A DNA stretch of 64,000 bases from Planctomycetota bacterium. GTDB taxonomy: Bacteria > Planctomycetota > UBA1135. Numbering within the stretch: the first letter of the stretch is position 1; each line of letters opens with the position of its first letter. The DNA lies in the NCBI GenBank assembly GCA_021776795.1, contig JAJFFC010000017.1, positions 124,001-188,000 of the forward strand, given 5' to 3'. The notes below the pieces were generated by a model, which had not been told where the DNA came from, did not search any database, and worked only from the letters and a program-made list of their open reading frames with translations. This document shows, one piece after another, positions 34,003 through 42,109 of the stretch. Position numbers and translations under genes: made by a program.

Positions 34003-35388
34003 TTAGACTTCGGCGCCGGCGGTCAAGAGCAGACCGAGCAGTGCAGGCGAAAGTCCAGGAAGGTGCCAGCCGCGGGCGCTGGAGGGCACGGCCTCGGCAG
34101 CATCAGGGGCGCCGGCGACGAAGAGCGCGGGGTGATGGTGGTGGATGGCTTCTAGCCACGGGCCCGGAACCGAGGGCAATCCTTTGCCTTCGCGTGCGCC
34201 ACACAGGACCAGGAGCGGACCAGGGAAGGTGGTCGGCGGTTCTGATTCTGCGGAGAAGACGGGGACATCCCATTCTTCGAGGTAGCGGATGGCATCGGGG
34301 GTGCTGGACAAGTTCAGTGCACAGGCCGGGCGCTGAATGCCAGTGCGTGGGGCACCGCCTGGCAGGGGGTGCAGCAAACGCTTGGCGCCACCCCCCAACA
34401 TGAGTGGGCGTGGTGTGGCTGCTTCGGTGTCGAGGGCCAAACGAATCAGCTTGTCGACACGGCCGACGGCTTCAAATACGCGCTCTTGCTCGAGCTCGCC
34501 AAATTCATAAGCTTGGCGCAAACCTTTGGCCAAACCAACGGGGTCTTGTGGATCGAGCAAAAGGTCGATGCCCACGCGCAAACTTTGCGTAGCCATTTGC
34601 ACGATGTCGCCTTCGCCATAACCCGACATGCTGATGGAGTCGGTGACGACCAAGCCTTGGTAGCCCCAATCCTTGCGCAACATATCCATGATCACCTTGG
34701 AGCGGCTGGCGGGCACGCCCTCGCCATCGAGCATGGGGAACTCAACATGACCCACCATTAAGCTTGGCAACTTAGGCAGCAGTGTTTGGAAGGGCTCCAA
34801 GTGTGGGGCGGCATCTTCAAAGCAGACTGCCATATCGGTATGGCTGTCTTGGCTGCAGCCACCATGCCCGGGGAAATGCTTGCCGCAGGAAATCCCGCCG
34901 GCATCGAGCAAGCCTTGGTTAAAGGCGCCCGCACATTCCAGTACGCGCTCGATGTCGCCGCCGAAAGCACGGTTGGCAATGATGGGGCTGCGTACGGCGT
35001 CGACCTCCATGCGGTGAAGATCCAACACCGGACCCAAAATCCAGCGCACGCCAGCGGTGGCGGCTTCGGAAGCGGTGCGATGGCCGGCGTCGTAGCTAGC
35101 TTCTGGCCCTAGTAGGCCGAGTGCCCATGCATCGGGCAATGGGGTGAGTCCGTCGAACTGCTGGCCTGCGCCGCGCTCCAAGTCGGCGGCAAACAAAATC
35201 GGGTGCCCCGCCTGCTCTTCAAGCGTTTCTTGCAGCCATTGCACGTCTTCAGCGTCACCGCCAAAAATCATGAACACGCGTGGATCAAATTCGCGCAGGC
35301 AGCGCAGAGCTTCGGCCAGTCCTTCGCCCTTATCGAGGCGCAGGGTGGGGGCCACCAGGTAGTCGGTCGGGGCGTGAGTCACGGGCAA
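34003..35388 (-). CDS. Glycoside hydrolase family 3, NagZ-like (beta-N-acetylhexosaminidase)
   Basis: The 461-residue product has the GH3 TIM-barrel with KHFPGHG (170-176), the flexible-loop dyad Asp181-Ser-His183 characteristic of NagZ-type enzymes, and the nucleophile Asp250 in VVTDSISM. No signal peptide, so it acts in the cytosol, where NagZ removes GlcNAc from cell-wall muropeptides. The last 120 residues form an extra C-terminal domain absent from short NagZ. The start is TTG at 35388; GTG at 35382 is equally possible. It leads an operon with a symporter, and MltA is also encoded in this window, both consistent with murein turnover. Confidence 0.85.
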   Translation of the reverse strand: MPVTHAPTDYLVAPTLRLDKGEGLAEALRCLREFDPRVFMIFGGDAEDVQWLQETLEEQAGHPILFAADLERGAGQQFDGLTPLPDAWALGLLGPEASYDAGHRTASEAATAGVRWILGPVLDLHRMEVDAVRSPIIANRAFGGDIERVLECAGAFNQGLLDAGGISCGKHFPGHGGCSQDSHTDMAVCFEDAAPHLEPFQTLLPKLPSLMVGHVEFPMLDGEGVPASRSKVIMDMLRKDWGYQGLVVTDSISMSGYGEGDIVQMATQSLRVGIDLLLDPQDPVGLAKGLRQAYEFGELEQERVFEAVGRVDKLIRLALDTEAATPRPLMLGGGAKRLLHPLPGGAPRTGIQRPACALNLSSTPDAIRYLEEWDVPVFSAESEPPTTFPGPLLVLCGAREGKGLPSVPGPWLEAIHHHHPALFVAGAPDAAEAVPSSARGWHLPGLSPALLGLLLTAGAEV

Positions 35389-35463
35389 GCGGGAGTGCGG
35401 GGGGACGCATCTCCGGTGACCTTTAGGGTAGGCGGGGGAGGCCTTCGAGTCGAGCCGCAGACG

Positions 35464-35476
35464 TAGAATCCGGCCT
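35464..35476 (+). promoter_or_regulatory. Putative leaderless -10 element
   Basis: TAGAAT (35464-35469) ends seven bases before the ATG at 35477. The same hexamer precedes the genes at 2932 and 55115. Confidence 0.55.
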
Positions 35477-36352
35477 ATGGCGGACCCCCTCCTCCTCGTT
35501 CATGGCGGCGCCGGTGACATTCCGGAAGCCAGCCGTGCCGCGCATGCCGCAGGTTGCCAAGAGGCGGCTGAAGCGGGTGGTGCGGTTCTTGCCGAAGGTG
35601 GGTCCTCGGTCGCGGCGGTGTGCGCCGCCGTGGAAGTCCTCGAGAGCAATCCCCTCTACAACGCCGGAACGGGCTGTGCGCTCACTCTCGCGGGCCGAAT
35701 CTCTCTCGACGCCGCGATTATGGAGGGGCATACCGGGCAGGCCGCCGGCCTCGCAGCGCTCGATGCCTTCCCGCACCCAATCCGCTTGGCTGAGCGCATG
35801 CTCGCCGAGTCCGAAGTTTTGATGGTTGGTCAACCGGCCAGTCAATGGGCCGAGCGCATGGGCTTTCGCCGCGTACCCGAAAATGAGCTCACCACCGAAG
35901 CGGCACTGAAGCAATGGCACCGCGTGGTCGAAGAAGGCGCGAGTCCCAACTTCGCCGGCGGCACCGTCGGTGCGGTCGCACGTGATGCCGAAGGGCGACT
36001 TGCTGCAGGAACGAGCACAGGCGGCACCATGGGCAAGAAGCCGGGGCGCGTCGGCGATTCGCCCATCATCGGCTGTGGCACTTATGCCGACAATCAGTGT
36101 GCGGTGAGTGCCACCGGCGAAGGCGAAGCCTTCCTGCGTTCGGTGTTTGGTGCCCGCGTTGCCGATGCCGTTCGCTATGGCGAAGTGCCCGCCGAGGCCC
36201 TGCAACGCATGCTGGAGCGTGTGCGCGATTTCTTCGGCGGCATTGGCGGCGCGATCTTGATCACTCCGGAAAGTGGGCCGGAAGCATTCTGGACCACCGT
36301 CGGCATGTCGCATGGCTGGTGGACCCCACAAGGTTCCGATTGCGCCATTTGA
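35477..36352 (+). CDS. Isoaspartyl peptidase/L-asparaginase (Ntn hydrolase)
   Basis: A 291-residue cytosolic Ntn hydrolase that cuts itself before the nucleophile Thr163 (GGTVGAVA, 161-168) to form two subunits; the family removes isoaspartyl residues from peptides or hydrolyses asparagine. Further conserved blocks are the N-terminal VHGGAGDIP (8-16), NPLYNAGTGCALT, the substrate-binding GRVGDSPIIGCG and the SATGEGE turn. Length fits the family (about 300). Its stop overlaps the TTG start of the EamA transporter gene, so the two are co-translated. Substrate preference cannot be told. Confidence 0.9.
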   Translation: MADPLLLVHGGAGDIPEASRAAHAAGCQEAAEAGGAVLAEGGSSVAAVCAAVEVLESNPLYNAGTGCALTLAGRISLDAAIMEGHTGQAAGLAALDAFPHPIRLAERMLAESEVLMVGQPASQWAERMGFRRVPENELTTEAALKQWHRVVEEGASPNFAGGTVGAVARDAEGRLAAGTSTGGTMGKKPGRVGDSPIIGCGTYADNQCAVSATGEGEAFLRSVFGARVADAVRYGEVPAEALQRMLERVRDFFGGIGGAILITPESGPEAFWTTVGMSHGWWTPQGSDCAI

Positions 36353-37242
36353 ATTCGGAAAGCTCTCACGATGGTGCCGCGCAAGAGGAAAGGGTTGCCG
36401 CGCGCCGCGGTGCCATCTGGATGTTGGTCGCGGCCTTTAGTTTTGCCTGCATGGCGGCCTCGGCAAAGTTGATTCCGGAAGTGCCGAACACGGAGAAGGT
36501 GTTTGTGCGCAGTTTGATTTCCGTGGTGCTGACCTTGCTCATGCTCCATGGCGCCGGTTCGCGTGCCATTCCCAAACGCCCCTGGATGTTGATGTGGCGT
36601 GCCTTCTTTGGCTTCCTGGGCTTGTGGGCTTACTTCGAAGCGATCGATCGCCTGCCTTTGGGTACAGCGGTCACAATCTACAACATGACTCCGCTGTTTG
36701 CCGCGGCCCTCGGCATGTTGTTTCTGAGCGAACGCTTTCGCACCATGCAAATCCTGTCGCTATTGGTTGGGCTTGGTGGCGTCGCGCTGATTAAAGGCTT
36801 GAGCCCGGAAGTGACTTGGGTTGGCGTCGGCTTTGCGTTGTGCACCGCACTAGCTTCCGCGATTGCCTACACCCTAGTGCGTGTCCTGACTCGAACCGAG
36901 CATCCGCTCACGATAGTCATGGCCTTTGCGGTGGTCAGTCTGCCGTTGTCTCTACTCGCGGGCTGGGGCTCCTGGCGCATGCCGCAGGGCATGGAGTGGG
37001 TTTGGCTATTCGCACTCGGCATCACCACCCAATCCGGCCAAGTGTGTTTGACCAAAGCGTTGCAAAGCCTGCGTGCCTCGCGCGCCACCCAGATCGGCTT
37101 TGTGGGGGTGATTTTCGCCATGCTGCTCGGGATTCCGCTTGGTGACGGAATCCCGGGCATGGCTCAGTTGGCAGGCGCAGGGCTCATCTTCTGGAGCTTG
37201 CACCTTGGGCGCCAACGGGTGACTAAAGAATTGTCACGGTGA
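36349..37242 (+). CDS. EamA/DMT family transporter
   Basis: A 297-residue inner-membrane protein with ten hydrophobic helices in two repeats, the EamA layout (LVAAFSFACMAASAKLIPEV; AYFEAIDRLPLGTAVTIYNMTPLFAAALGMLFLSE in repeat 1). Members export amino acids, nucleotides or other metabolites. An ORF runs 252 bases further upstream, but this lies inside the asparaginase gene; the only in-frame start at the usual family length is TTG at 36349, which overlaps the asparaginase stop (TTGA). The end overlaps the convergent secreted-protein gene by 20 bases. Confidence 0.87.
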   Translation: MNSESSHDGAAQEERVAARRGAIWMLVAAFSFACMAASAKLIPEVPNTEKVFVRSLISVVLTLLMLHGAGSRAIPKRPWMLMWRAFFGFLGLWAYFEAIDRLPLGTAVTIYNMTPLFAAALGMLFLSERFRTMQILSLLVGLGGVALIKGLSPEVTWVGVGFALCTALASAIAYTLVRVLTRTEHPLTIVMAFAVVSLPLSLLAGWGSWRMPQGMEWVWLFALGITTQSGQVCLTKALQSLRASRATQIGFVGVIFAMLLGIPLGDGIPGMAQLAGAGLIFWSLHLGRQRVTKELSR

Positions 37243-38188
37243 GCAGATCGCTCAAGCGGCACTCGTCAGTATCCAAGCCTTGGAAGTACAGAGTGGATCC
37301 GCTGAAGGAAGGGGGTATGACAAAGGACACCGAGGCATCGCCGCGGCCGTCAGCCTGAGCGGAACCTAAACCGCGTGGGCTCGCCATGGAAAGTGCCGAG
37401 GAAATGCCGTTGCATTGGAAGGGAGTGACTCCGCTTTGGGTAGAACCGGCGAAGAGCACCATGCTGTTGGCGGAGGCGTTGTCGATGGACAAGGTGTTGG
37501 GCGTGCCAGCAGTGCCTGGAGTCAAGGCAACGGTCACTGGGCTGTTCCACTCAATGGTCATGTTGTCGACACCTGCATCCCAGGTTTGGAAGATCGAGAA
37601 CAGGGCTGGGTCTTGCCACCAGATTTCGACGACGTCGACGCTAGTGATGACATCGTTCCAGTCGATGCCGGGACGGAAGTCATCGCCGTCACCAACCCAA
37701 CCACCTTTCCAGCCTGGAGGAACGGCAGCGGTGGACTGACTCGGAACTTCAAAGTTGTAGTGGAACCAGCCTGCTCCCTCGATGGGAGTGGGCAAGCCAA
37801 TGCTGTAGGCGTAGTCGTCATCATCGACGGCCACGGTGCCCTTGGTGTCGCGCAACAGAACGCTGATGTTGCGCCCGCCAGAACCAAAGGTGGAGCCGAG
37901 GGTCTGCGCATCGAAATGAATGCGCGAAACGCCGGTAGCGCGATAATCGCCCACCCAAGGACCTGTGGCGGTGTCGTTGTGCAGGATCACCGTGAACATG
38001 TCGATCTGCGAATTGTGCAGCCAGCTATTGGGGTTGCCGCCAGTCGGTTCAATGACGTCGGCGGGAAAGACGCCAAAGGTCCAGTTGGCGCCATTGACGC
38101 CGCCTTCGAAGTCATCGGCGAGACTTCCCTGGGCAGCCAAAGGTGCGGCCAGTAGAAGAGAAAAAGAGGAAAGGATGAGGTGCTTCAT
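37223..38188 (-). CDS. Secreted protein with the same C-terminal domain as the one at 30347
   Basis: A 321-residue exported protein (signal peptide MKHLILSSFSLLLAAPLAAQ; the ATG at 38188 is used, not an upstream start inside the palindromes). The central beta domain (about 25-210; WTFGVFPADVIEPTGG, IDMFTVILHNDTATG, VDNMTIEWNSP) looks like a laminin-G/jelly-roll module. The C-terminal 90 residues (NTLSIDNASANSMVLFAGS, GRGDASVSFVIPPSFSG, STLYFQGLDTDECRLSD) match the ending of the protein at 30347-31348 in outline. Exported to an unknown place; function unknown. Confidence 0.7.
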   Translation of the reverse strand: MKHLILSSFSLLLAAPLAAQGSLADDFEGGVNGANWTFGVFPADVIEPTGGNPNSWLHNSQIDMFTVILHNDTATGPWVGDYRATGVSRIHFDAQTLGSTFGSGGRNISVLLRDTKGTVAVDDDDYAYSIGLPTPIEGAGWFHYNFEVPSQSTAAVPPGWKGGWVGDGDDFRPGIDWNDVITSVDVVEIWWQDPALFSIFQTWDAGVDNMTIEWNSPVTVALTPGTAGTPNTLSIDNASANSMVLFAGSTQSGVTPFQCNGISSALSMASPRGLGSAQADGRGDASVSFVIPPSFSGSTLYFQGLDTDECRLSDLLTVTIL

Positions 38189-38242
38189 GGTTTTCTTGGG
38201 GTACGCAGCATCGTCCGCGTGGCCCCAAGATAGCGTTGATTT

Positions 38243-38271
38243 GTTTCCAGGAAACAAAGTTTCCCGGAAAC
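38243..38271. promoter_or_regulatory. Tandem 13-bp palindromes (probable operator)
   Basis: GTTTCCAGGAAAC (38243-38255) and GTTTCCCGGAAAC (38259-38271) are perfect hyphenated palindromes that differ only at the centre and are centred 16 bases apart, so two dimers could bind at a shifted helical face. They lie 32-60 bases before the ATG at 38303, over the probable -35 region, and also upstream of the divergent gene at 38188. Palindrome pairs of this kind are typical for repressors. Confidence 0.65.
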
Positions 38272-38302
38272 TTTTGTGGGCAGTGCTAAGCTAGAGCACC
38301 CG

Positions 38303-39529
38303 ATGAGCCCTACTCCCGCCTCAGAAAAATCTGCGTATCCCCTTCGCCAGCGTTTACTTACGCTCGGTCAGGAGCTCCAATCGGCACTCCTAGCGGTGGT
38401 TCAGAGCTTTCCGCCGGAGGCCCAAAGAACCACCGGGCTGAGTTCGCTAGGCAGGGTCAACAAGGTGTTTGCCTCGCGCTTGCTCAAGGCGCTACGCCAG
38501 GACGAGCCCTTGGCGGTGGTGCACCATCTACCTGGGCCCGAGCCTCTGCGCCGCTTCCTTGACGGCCTATCCGAGGACCACCTTTCGCCGCAGCATCGCC
38601 AGGCCGCCAAGTCTGCGGTCGAGAGTTTTCAGCAGCTGATTGAAACCGAAGCGGGGGATCGCGCCGCCCTGCAAACCATGATGTCGAACTGGTTGGGGGA
38701 TGCGCGCCAGGAGTTTGAACTTCGACGACGCCAGGCTGCTTACAAAGCCATTAGTGAATTGCATGGCGCCTCGGTGGACCTGAACTTGTCCGCCGCAATC
38801 TTGCACCCGTCGGCGAATGAGGATTACCTCGACCTGGTGTGGCTGATGTCCATGATCGGTTTGCAGCGCCTGCGCCCAGGTGCGCAGTTGCGGGTGGACA
38901 CGCGTCTCATGAGCGATGAGGGGCATAAACGTCAGCCCAAAGTGTTCCTCGGCGAAGAGCTCGAGCAAATCCTTCCCGAGGGGCTTGGCGCATACTGCCC
39001 TCACGGTGCTGCCCGCATCGAGGCAGAGCAGTTGCAGGGCACGATGAACTACTTCTTAGGCGGGGAGGACTTCGGCCCACATCGGCGCAGCGACATGTTG
39101 CTCGTGGAATCCAACCGCGAGGAGTTGCGGCGGTTCCGTCCCGAGGAACCCAATCGCCGCAGCTATGTGTACAGCAATCCCATGCCACCTAGCCAAGGCT
39201 TAGTCCTCGACTTGTTCCTGCACAAATCCTTGCTGGACGAAGAAGCTCCGGAGTTGCTGATCTATGACACCGCCGGCGTCGGCCCGCGTGATCCCAATGA
39301 CCCCTTGTGCCGTTTTGACCTCCTGGAGCAGGTCGAGGAGTTGGATTATGCCGACGGTGCCCGCGGCTTTCTGCCGGTGTCGGAGTACCCACCGTATGAG
39401 CGGCTATTGGGGCATGTCCTCGCGCGCCTCGACTGGAATCCCAAGGAGTTTCACTTATGGCGCGCCCGCGTGGCTTATCCCCTGCATTCCAGCCAGGTCA
39501 CCGTGGCCTTTAAGCCACGGCGTTCTTAG
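38303..39529 (+). CDS. Unknown protein, possible DNA-binding regulator
   Basis: A 408-residue soluble protein with no signal peptide or TM segment. Residues about 30-75 (TTGLSSLGRVNKVFASRLLKALRQ) have the spacing of a helix-turn-helix followed by a PG-containing turn (LPGPEPLRRFLDG), then a helical region (about 85-160). A central beta/alpha region lies around 185-330. Together with the tandem palindromes directly upstream this suggests a self-regulating transcription factor with a ligand- or protein-binding C-terminus, but I do not recognise the family. A GTG 27 bases upstream is an alternative start. Confidence 0.55.
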   Translation: MSPTPASEKSAYPLRQRLLTLGQELQSALLAVVQSFPPEAQRTTGLSSLGRVNKVFASRLLKALRQDEPLAVVHHLPGPEPLRRFLDGLSEDHLSPQHRQAAKSAVESFQQLIETEAGDRAALQTMMSNWLGDARQEFELRRRQAAYKAISELHGASVDLNLSAAILHPSANEDYLDLVWLMSMIGLQRLRPGAQLRVDTRLMSDEGHKRQPKVFLGEELEQILPEGLGAYCPHGAARIEAEQLQGTMNYFLGGEDFGPHRRSDMLLVESNREELRRFRPEEPNRRSYVYSNPMPPSQGLVLDLFLHKSLLDEEAPELLIYDTAGVGPRDPNDPLCRFDLLEQVEELDYADGARGFLPVSEYPPYERLLGHVLARLDWNPKEFHLWRARVAYPLHSSQVTVAFKPRRS

Positions 39530-39547
39530 AAAGGCGCAGGCGCAGGC

Positions 39548-40648
39548 CTAAAAGGCCATATCTTCTTCTTCGCCGGCAACTTCCGACATCATGCCTTCGA
39601 GTTGGCTCTTGGCCATCTGCAGGAACATGGTGACGTCCATGGCTTTGTCAGCACTCTTGGGCGCGGCGAACAGGTTTTCGTCAATGGCTTCCAGTTGCTG
39701 CACCGAACCGTTGCCATCCACGATGAGGTGAAGGCTATCGCCTTCGTCTTCGAGGCCGACATCGGCAAAGTCAAACTTCCAATCCATGGCAATCCCGGTG
39801 GTGACGCCAGTGGCAGCATCGAATTCGGCCTTCATGAGGAAGCTTTCGAACATCTTGTGCATCATGTCGCCGAAGTTGAACTCTTCGTCTACAAGAATCT
39901 CCGAGAACATTTCGTCGAAGCTTGCAATCATTTCCCCAAACATGCTGCCCGGCGAGAGGTCTAGATACATTTCAGCAAGCACGCTGTCGCCTTCGTGACG
40001 GAAGGTGCGGCAACCCAAAGCGGGTGCGGTGCTGCGGAAATAAGCCGCCGGGTGTAAATAGCCGCCAATCTCCTTAGGCATCATGTTCATCGCGCTATTC
40101 ATGGTCGAAGAAATCAGACCAGCATCCATGCCGAGGCCCTCCTCTTCCATCAGTGACATCATGGCGGGAACAGCCTTGATGTACAGGTGGTAGAGCTCTT
40201 CGAGCATTTTTTGATCGCCCTTCGCAAGGAAACCACCAGCGGGAATGAAATCGTCGTCGTTGGCTTTGACCAACACCCAGAAGTTGGTGCCGTCCATCAT
40301 GATGGTGGCGCTGAACTCAATGCTTTCACCACCTCCCTCTTCGCGAAACGACCCCGTAAAGGTATGGCGCATGCGGTGAATATCTTGGATATCTGAAACC
40401 ATGCGCAGATCAAAATTCACCGATTCGCTAGAGAACTCATCGAGGAAGTTGGTCTTGACTTTGACCGCGAAGTCCACATGCATTGGGCCGCCATAGTCGG
40501 CAGGAAGGCCCTTGAGCCATTCGTGGTAGGCCAGGTTCGCGGCATCGACCGATTTCGAGGACGGTGCGGGAGCCGGATCTGCAGGAGTAGTGACCTGCGC
40601 CCAGGTTGGGAAAGCAGGTACGGCAAGCAACAGAGTGGCTAGGTACAT
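39548..40648 (-). CDS. Secreted protein, paralogue of the lipoprotein at 41115
   Basis: A 366-residue exported protein (MYLATLLLAVPAFPTWAQ signal; the ATG at 40648 is chosen because TACAAT lies seven bases before it). A Pro/Ser linker is followed by a beta-rich domain. The segment GGYLHPAAYFRSTAPALGCRTF, then YLDLSPGSM, then FDAATGVTTG matches in order GAYLHPAFGLSSLTDTLYCDSW, FDLRPGSV and WDANTGILLS in the gene at 41115-42089, so both come from one ancestor. The C-terminus is very acidic and Met-rich. Function unknown. Confidence 0.7.
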   Translation of the reverse strand: MYLATLLLAVPAFPTWAQVTTPADPAPAPSSKSVDAANLAYHEWLKGLPADYGGPMHVDFAVKVKTNFLDEFSSESVNFDLRMVSDIQDIHRMRHTFTGSFREEGGGESIEFSATIMMDGTNFWVLVKANDDDFIPAGGFLAKGDQKMLEELYHLYIKAVPAMMSLMEEEGLGMDAGLISSTMNSAMNMMPKEIGGYLHPAAYFRSTAPALGCRTFRHEGDSVLAEMYLDLSPGSMFGEMIASFDEMFSEILVDEEFNFGDMMHKMFESFLMKAEFDAATGVTTGIAMDWKFDFADVGLEDEGDSLHLIVDGNGSVQQLEAIDENLFAAPKSADKAMDVTMFLQMAKSQLEGMMSEVAGEEEDMAF

Positions 40649-40661
40649 CACACTTATTGTA
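40649..40661 (-). promoter_or_regulatory. Putative leaderless -10 element
   Basis: TACAAT (40661-40656) ends seven bases before the ATG at 40648. Confidence 0.55.
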
Positions 40662-40704
40662 CGGATGAGGCCAGGAAGCCGCTTTTCCTTTTTTTTGCCG
40701 AGGC

Positions 40705-41112
40705 CTAGGATTTTTTGGCCAACGCCCGGCTGTCGACCAGGGTTACGCGCCAGCCATCCGGGTCGGCAAAGGTCAGGCTGATGCCATCCCAGTAAGGGTT
40801 CTCCGGCGCAACCGGGGCGACCCCGATGGCCGCCATTCGTTGTCGCACCTTTTCGGCGGCATCGGCATTCTCCAGGTAGAAGACCAATAAGTTGTCTTCG
40901 CTAGGGGCTGGGCAAGGGCTGCCGTCGACATGTGAGGTGAACTCAATCTCCACCCCGGTCTCTCCGTAATCCAGAATGAGCCCGTCGTAGCCAGAATGCC
41001 CGGCAAAGCGTCCGCGCACCTGAAGGCCCAACCCCTCGACATAGAAATGCTCGAGAGCAGCCAGTTGATTAGTCGGTCGCGCGACGCGAAATTTCTGCGT
41101 TTCAGGCTGCAT
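40705..41112 (-). CDS. VOC (glyoxalase-like) family protein
   Basis: A 135-residue protein with one vicinal-oxygen-chelate domain: FRVARPTNQLAALEHFY, then GLGLQVRGRFAGHSGYDGLILDYG, and the final strand SLTFADPDGWRVTLVDS. VOC proteins bind metal and act as lyases, dioxygenases or resistance proteins; the present metal-ligand set cannot be settled from sequence alone. It starts two bases after the stop of the lipoprotein gene (41115), so they are one transcript. Confidence 0.8.
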   Translation of the reverse strand: MQPETQKFRVARPTNQLAALEHFYVEGLGLQVRGRFAGHSGYDGLILDYGETGVEIEFTSHVDGSPCPAPSEDNLLVFYLENADAAEKVRQRMAAIGVAPVAPENPYWDGISLTFADPDGWRVTLVDSRALAKKS

Positions 41113-41114
41113 GT

Positions 41115-42089
41115 TTAGAAGTCGCCGAATTCATCTTCATACCCCACCTCCATTCCCCCAAGCTCCAGAAACATCCTTGCCATGGAATCCAGGTCAAATG
41201 GCACAGCGGCGTCCTCAGGAAGGGCAAAGGTAAGAGAGTTCACGTCAGAGGTTGGTCGAAGCTCAGTATCAATCCAAACCTCTAACTCGAAAGCGATTGG
41301 CGAGCCCTTGATGCGATGATCGCGCAGGCTAATCTCGGACTCCAAGCTTAAGAGGATTCCTGTGTTTGCATCCCAACTAACGGCGGCGGTTGCCTCTTTG
41401 GCGCCTTGCTTAAAGAAGTACCAAAAATCCTCGGGGGACATAATGTCCTTTAAAAGGAAGTCAATTTCCATAAGCCCGGTGATGGCGTCCAAGGTAGCGG
41501 CACCGACTGAGCCCGGGCGTAAATCAAATCGCAAAGTGGCCGTCGCGAGGCCATCTTGGATTTGCCAAGAGTCACAGTAGAGAGTGTCGGTTAAGGAGGA
41601 CAGGCCAAATGCGGGGTGCAGATAGGCCCCTATAGGCTCACCCTCGTCCGCCACGCCAGCCTGCAGCAGTTGGTTGGCGAGGCTCATGGATAAGCGACCA
41701 CCATGTTGTTCGTTTAGGTAGTCTGGGTCGATGGCAACAGCACCTAATAGTTCTTCCTTCTGGAGGACTAAGTGATAGTCGGCGTCGAATTTTACCTCCT
41801 GATCGGCTTGCAGGGTGAAGTGAAGATCGCCGAGAAGTTCGGCTTGGTGGACATCTTTCATCTTGAGGTCATACTTCAATCGATATTCACCACCACCTTG
41901 CTCGATCTGAGGCAATCGAAAAACCGCCCGAACCGTGCGCACTAGGCTAATGGGATAGCTGAGTTCTTCGGGTCGCTGAGCAACCCAGTGATGGAAATCC
42001 CAGTTTGTTGGGTCGACTGGAAAGATTTCTGGCTCTTGCTTTTGGCAAGAGGCCAAGGCCATAAGAACACCAAGGGGCCATAATTTCAT
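41115..42089 (-). CDS. Lipoprotein, paralogue of the secreted protein at 39548
   Basis: A 324-residue protein with signal MKLWPLGVLMALASC, lipobox LASC with Cys15 as the lipidation site. The mature part is beta-strand rich (YRLKYDLKMKDVHQAELLG, ALPEDAAVPFDLD) and contains the GAYLHPAFG, FDLRPGSV and WDANTGILLS blocks shared with the gene two places downstream, from which it differs mainly in the N-terminal anchor and C-terminal tail. It begins 20 bases after the MltA stop, so it is in the MltA transcript. A surface role in cell-wall handling is a guess from position. Confidence 0.72.
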   Translation of the reverse strand: MKLWPLGVLMALASCQKQEPEIFPVDPTNWDFHHWVAQRPEELSYPISLVRTVRAVFRLPQIEQGGGEYRLKYDLKMKDVHQAELLGDLHFTLQADQEVKFDADYHLVLQKEELLGAVAIDPDYLNEQHGGRLSMSLANQLLQAGVADEGEPIGAYLHPAFGLSSLTDTLYCDSWQIQDGLATATLRFDLRPGSVGAATLDAITGLMEIDFLLKDIMSPEDFWYFFKQGAKEATAAVSWDANTGILLSLESEISLRDHRIKGSPIAFELEVWIDTELRPTSDVNSLTFALPEDAAVPFDLDSMARMFLELGGMEVGYEDEFGDF

Positions 42090-42109
42090 GGCCCCATGAT
42101 AGCGGGCGA

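Noticed and set aside
35423-36331. Minus-strand frame of 302 codons over the isoaspartyl peptidase gene
   Set aside because: The plus-strand protein has the full Ntn-hydrolase pattern with Thr163. The minus-strand frame has none.
38276-38302. GTG start at 38276 for the possible regulator
   Set aside because: It would put the coding region nearly against the palindromes. The ATG at 38303 leaves normal promoter space.
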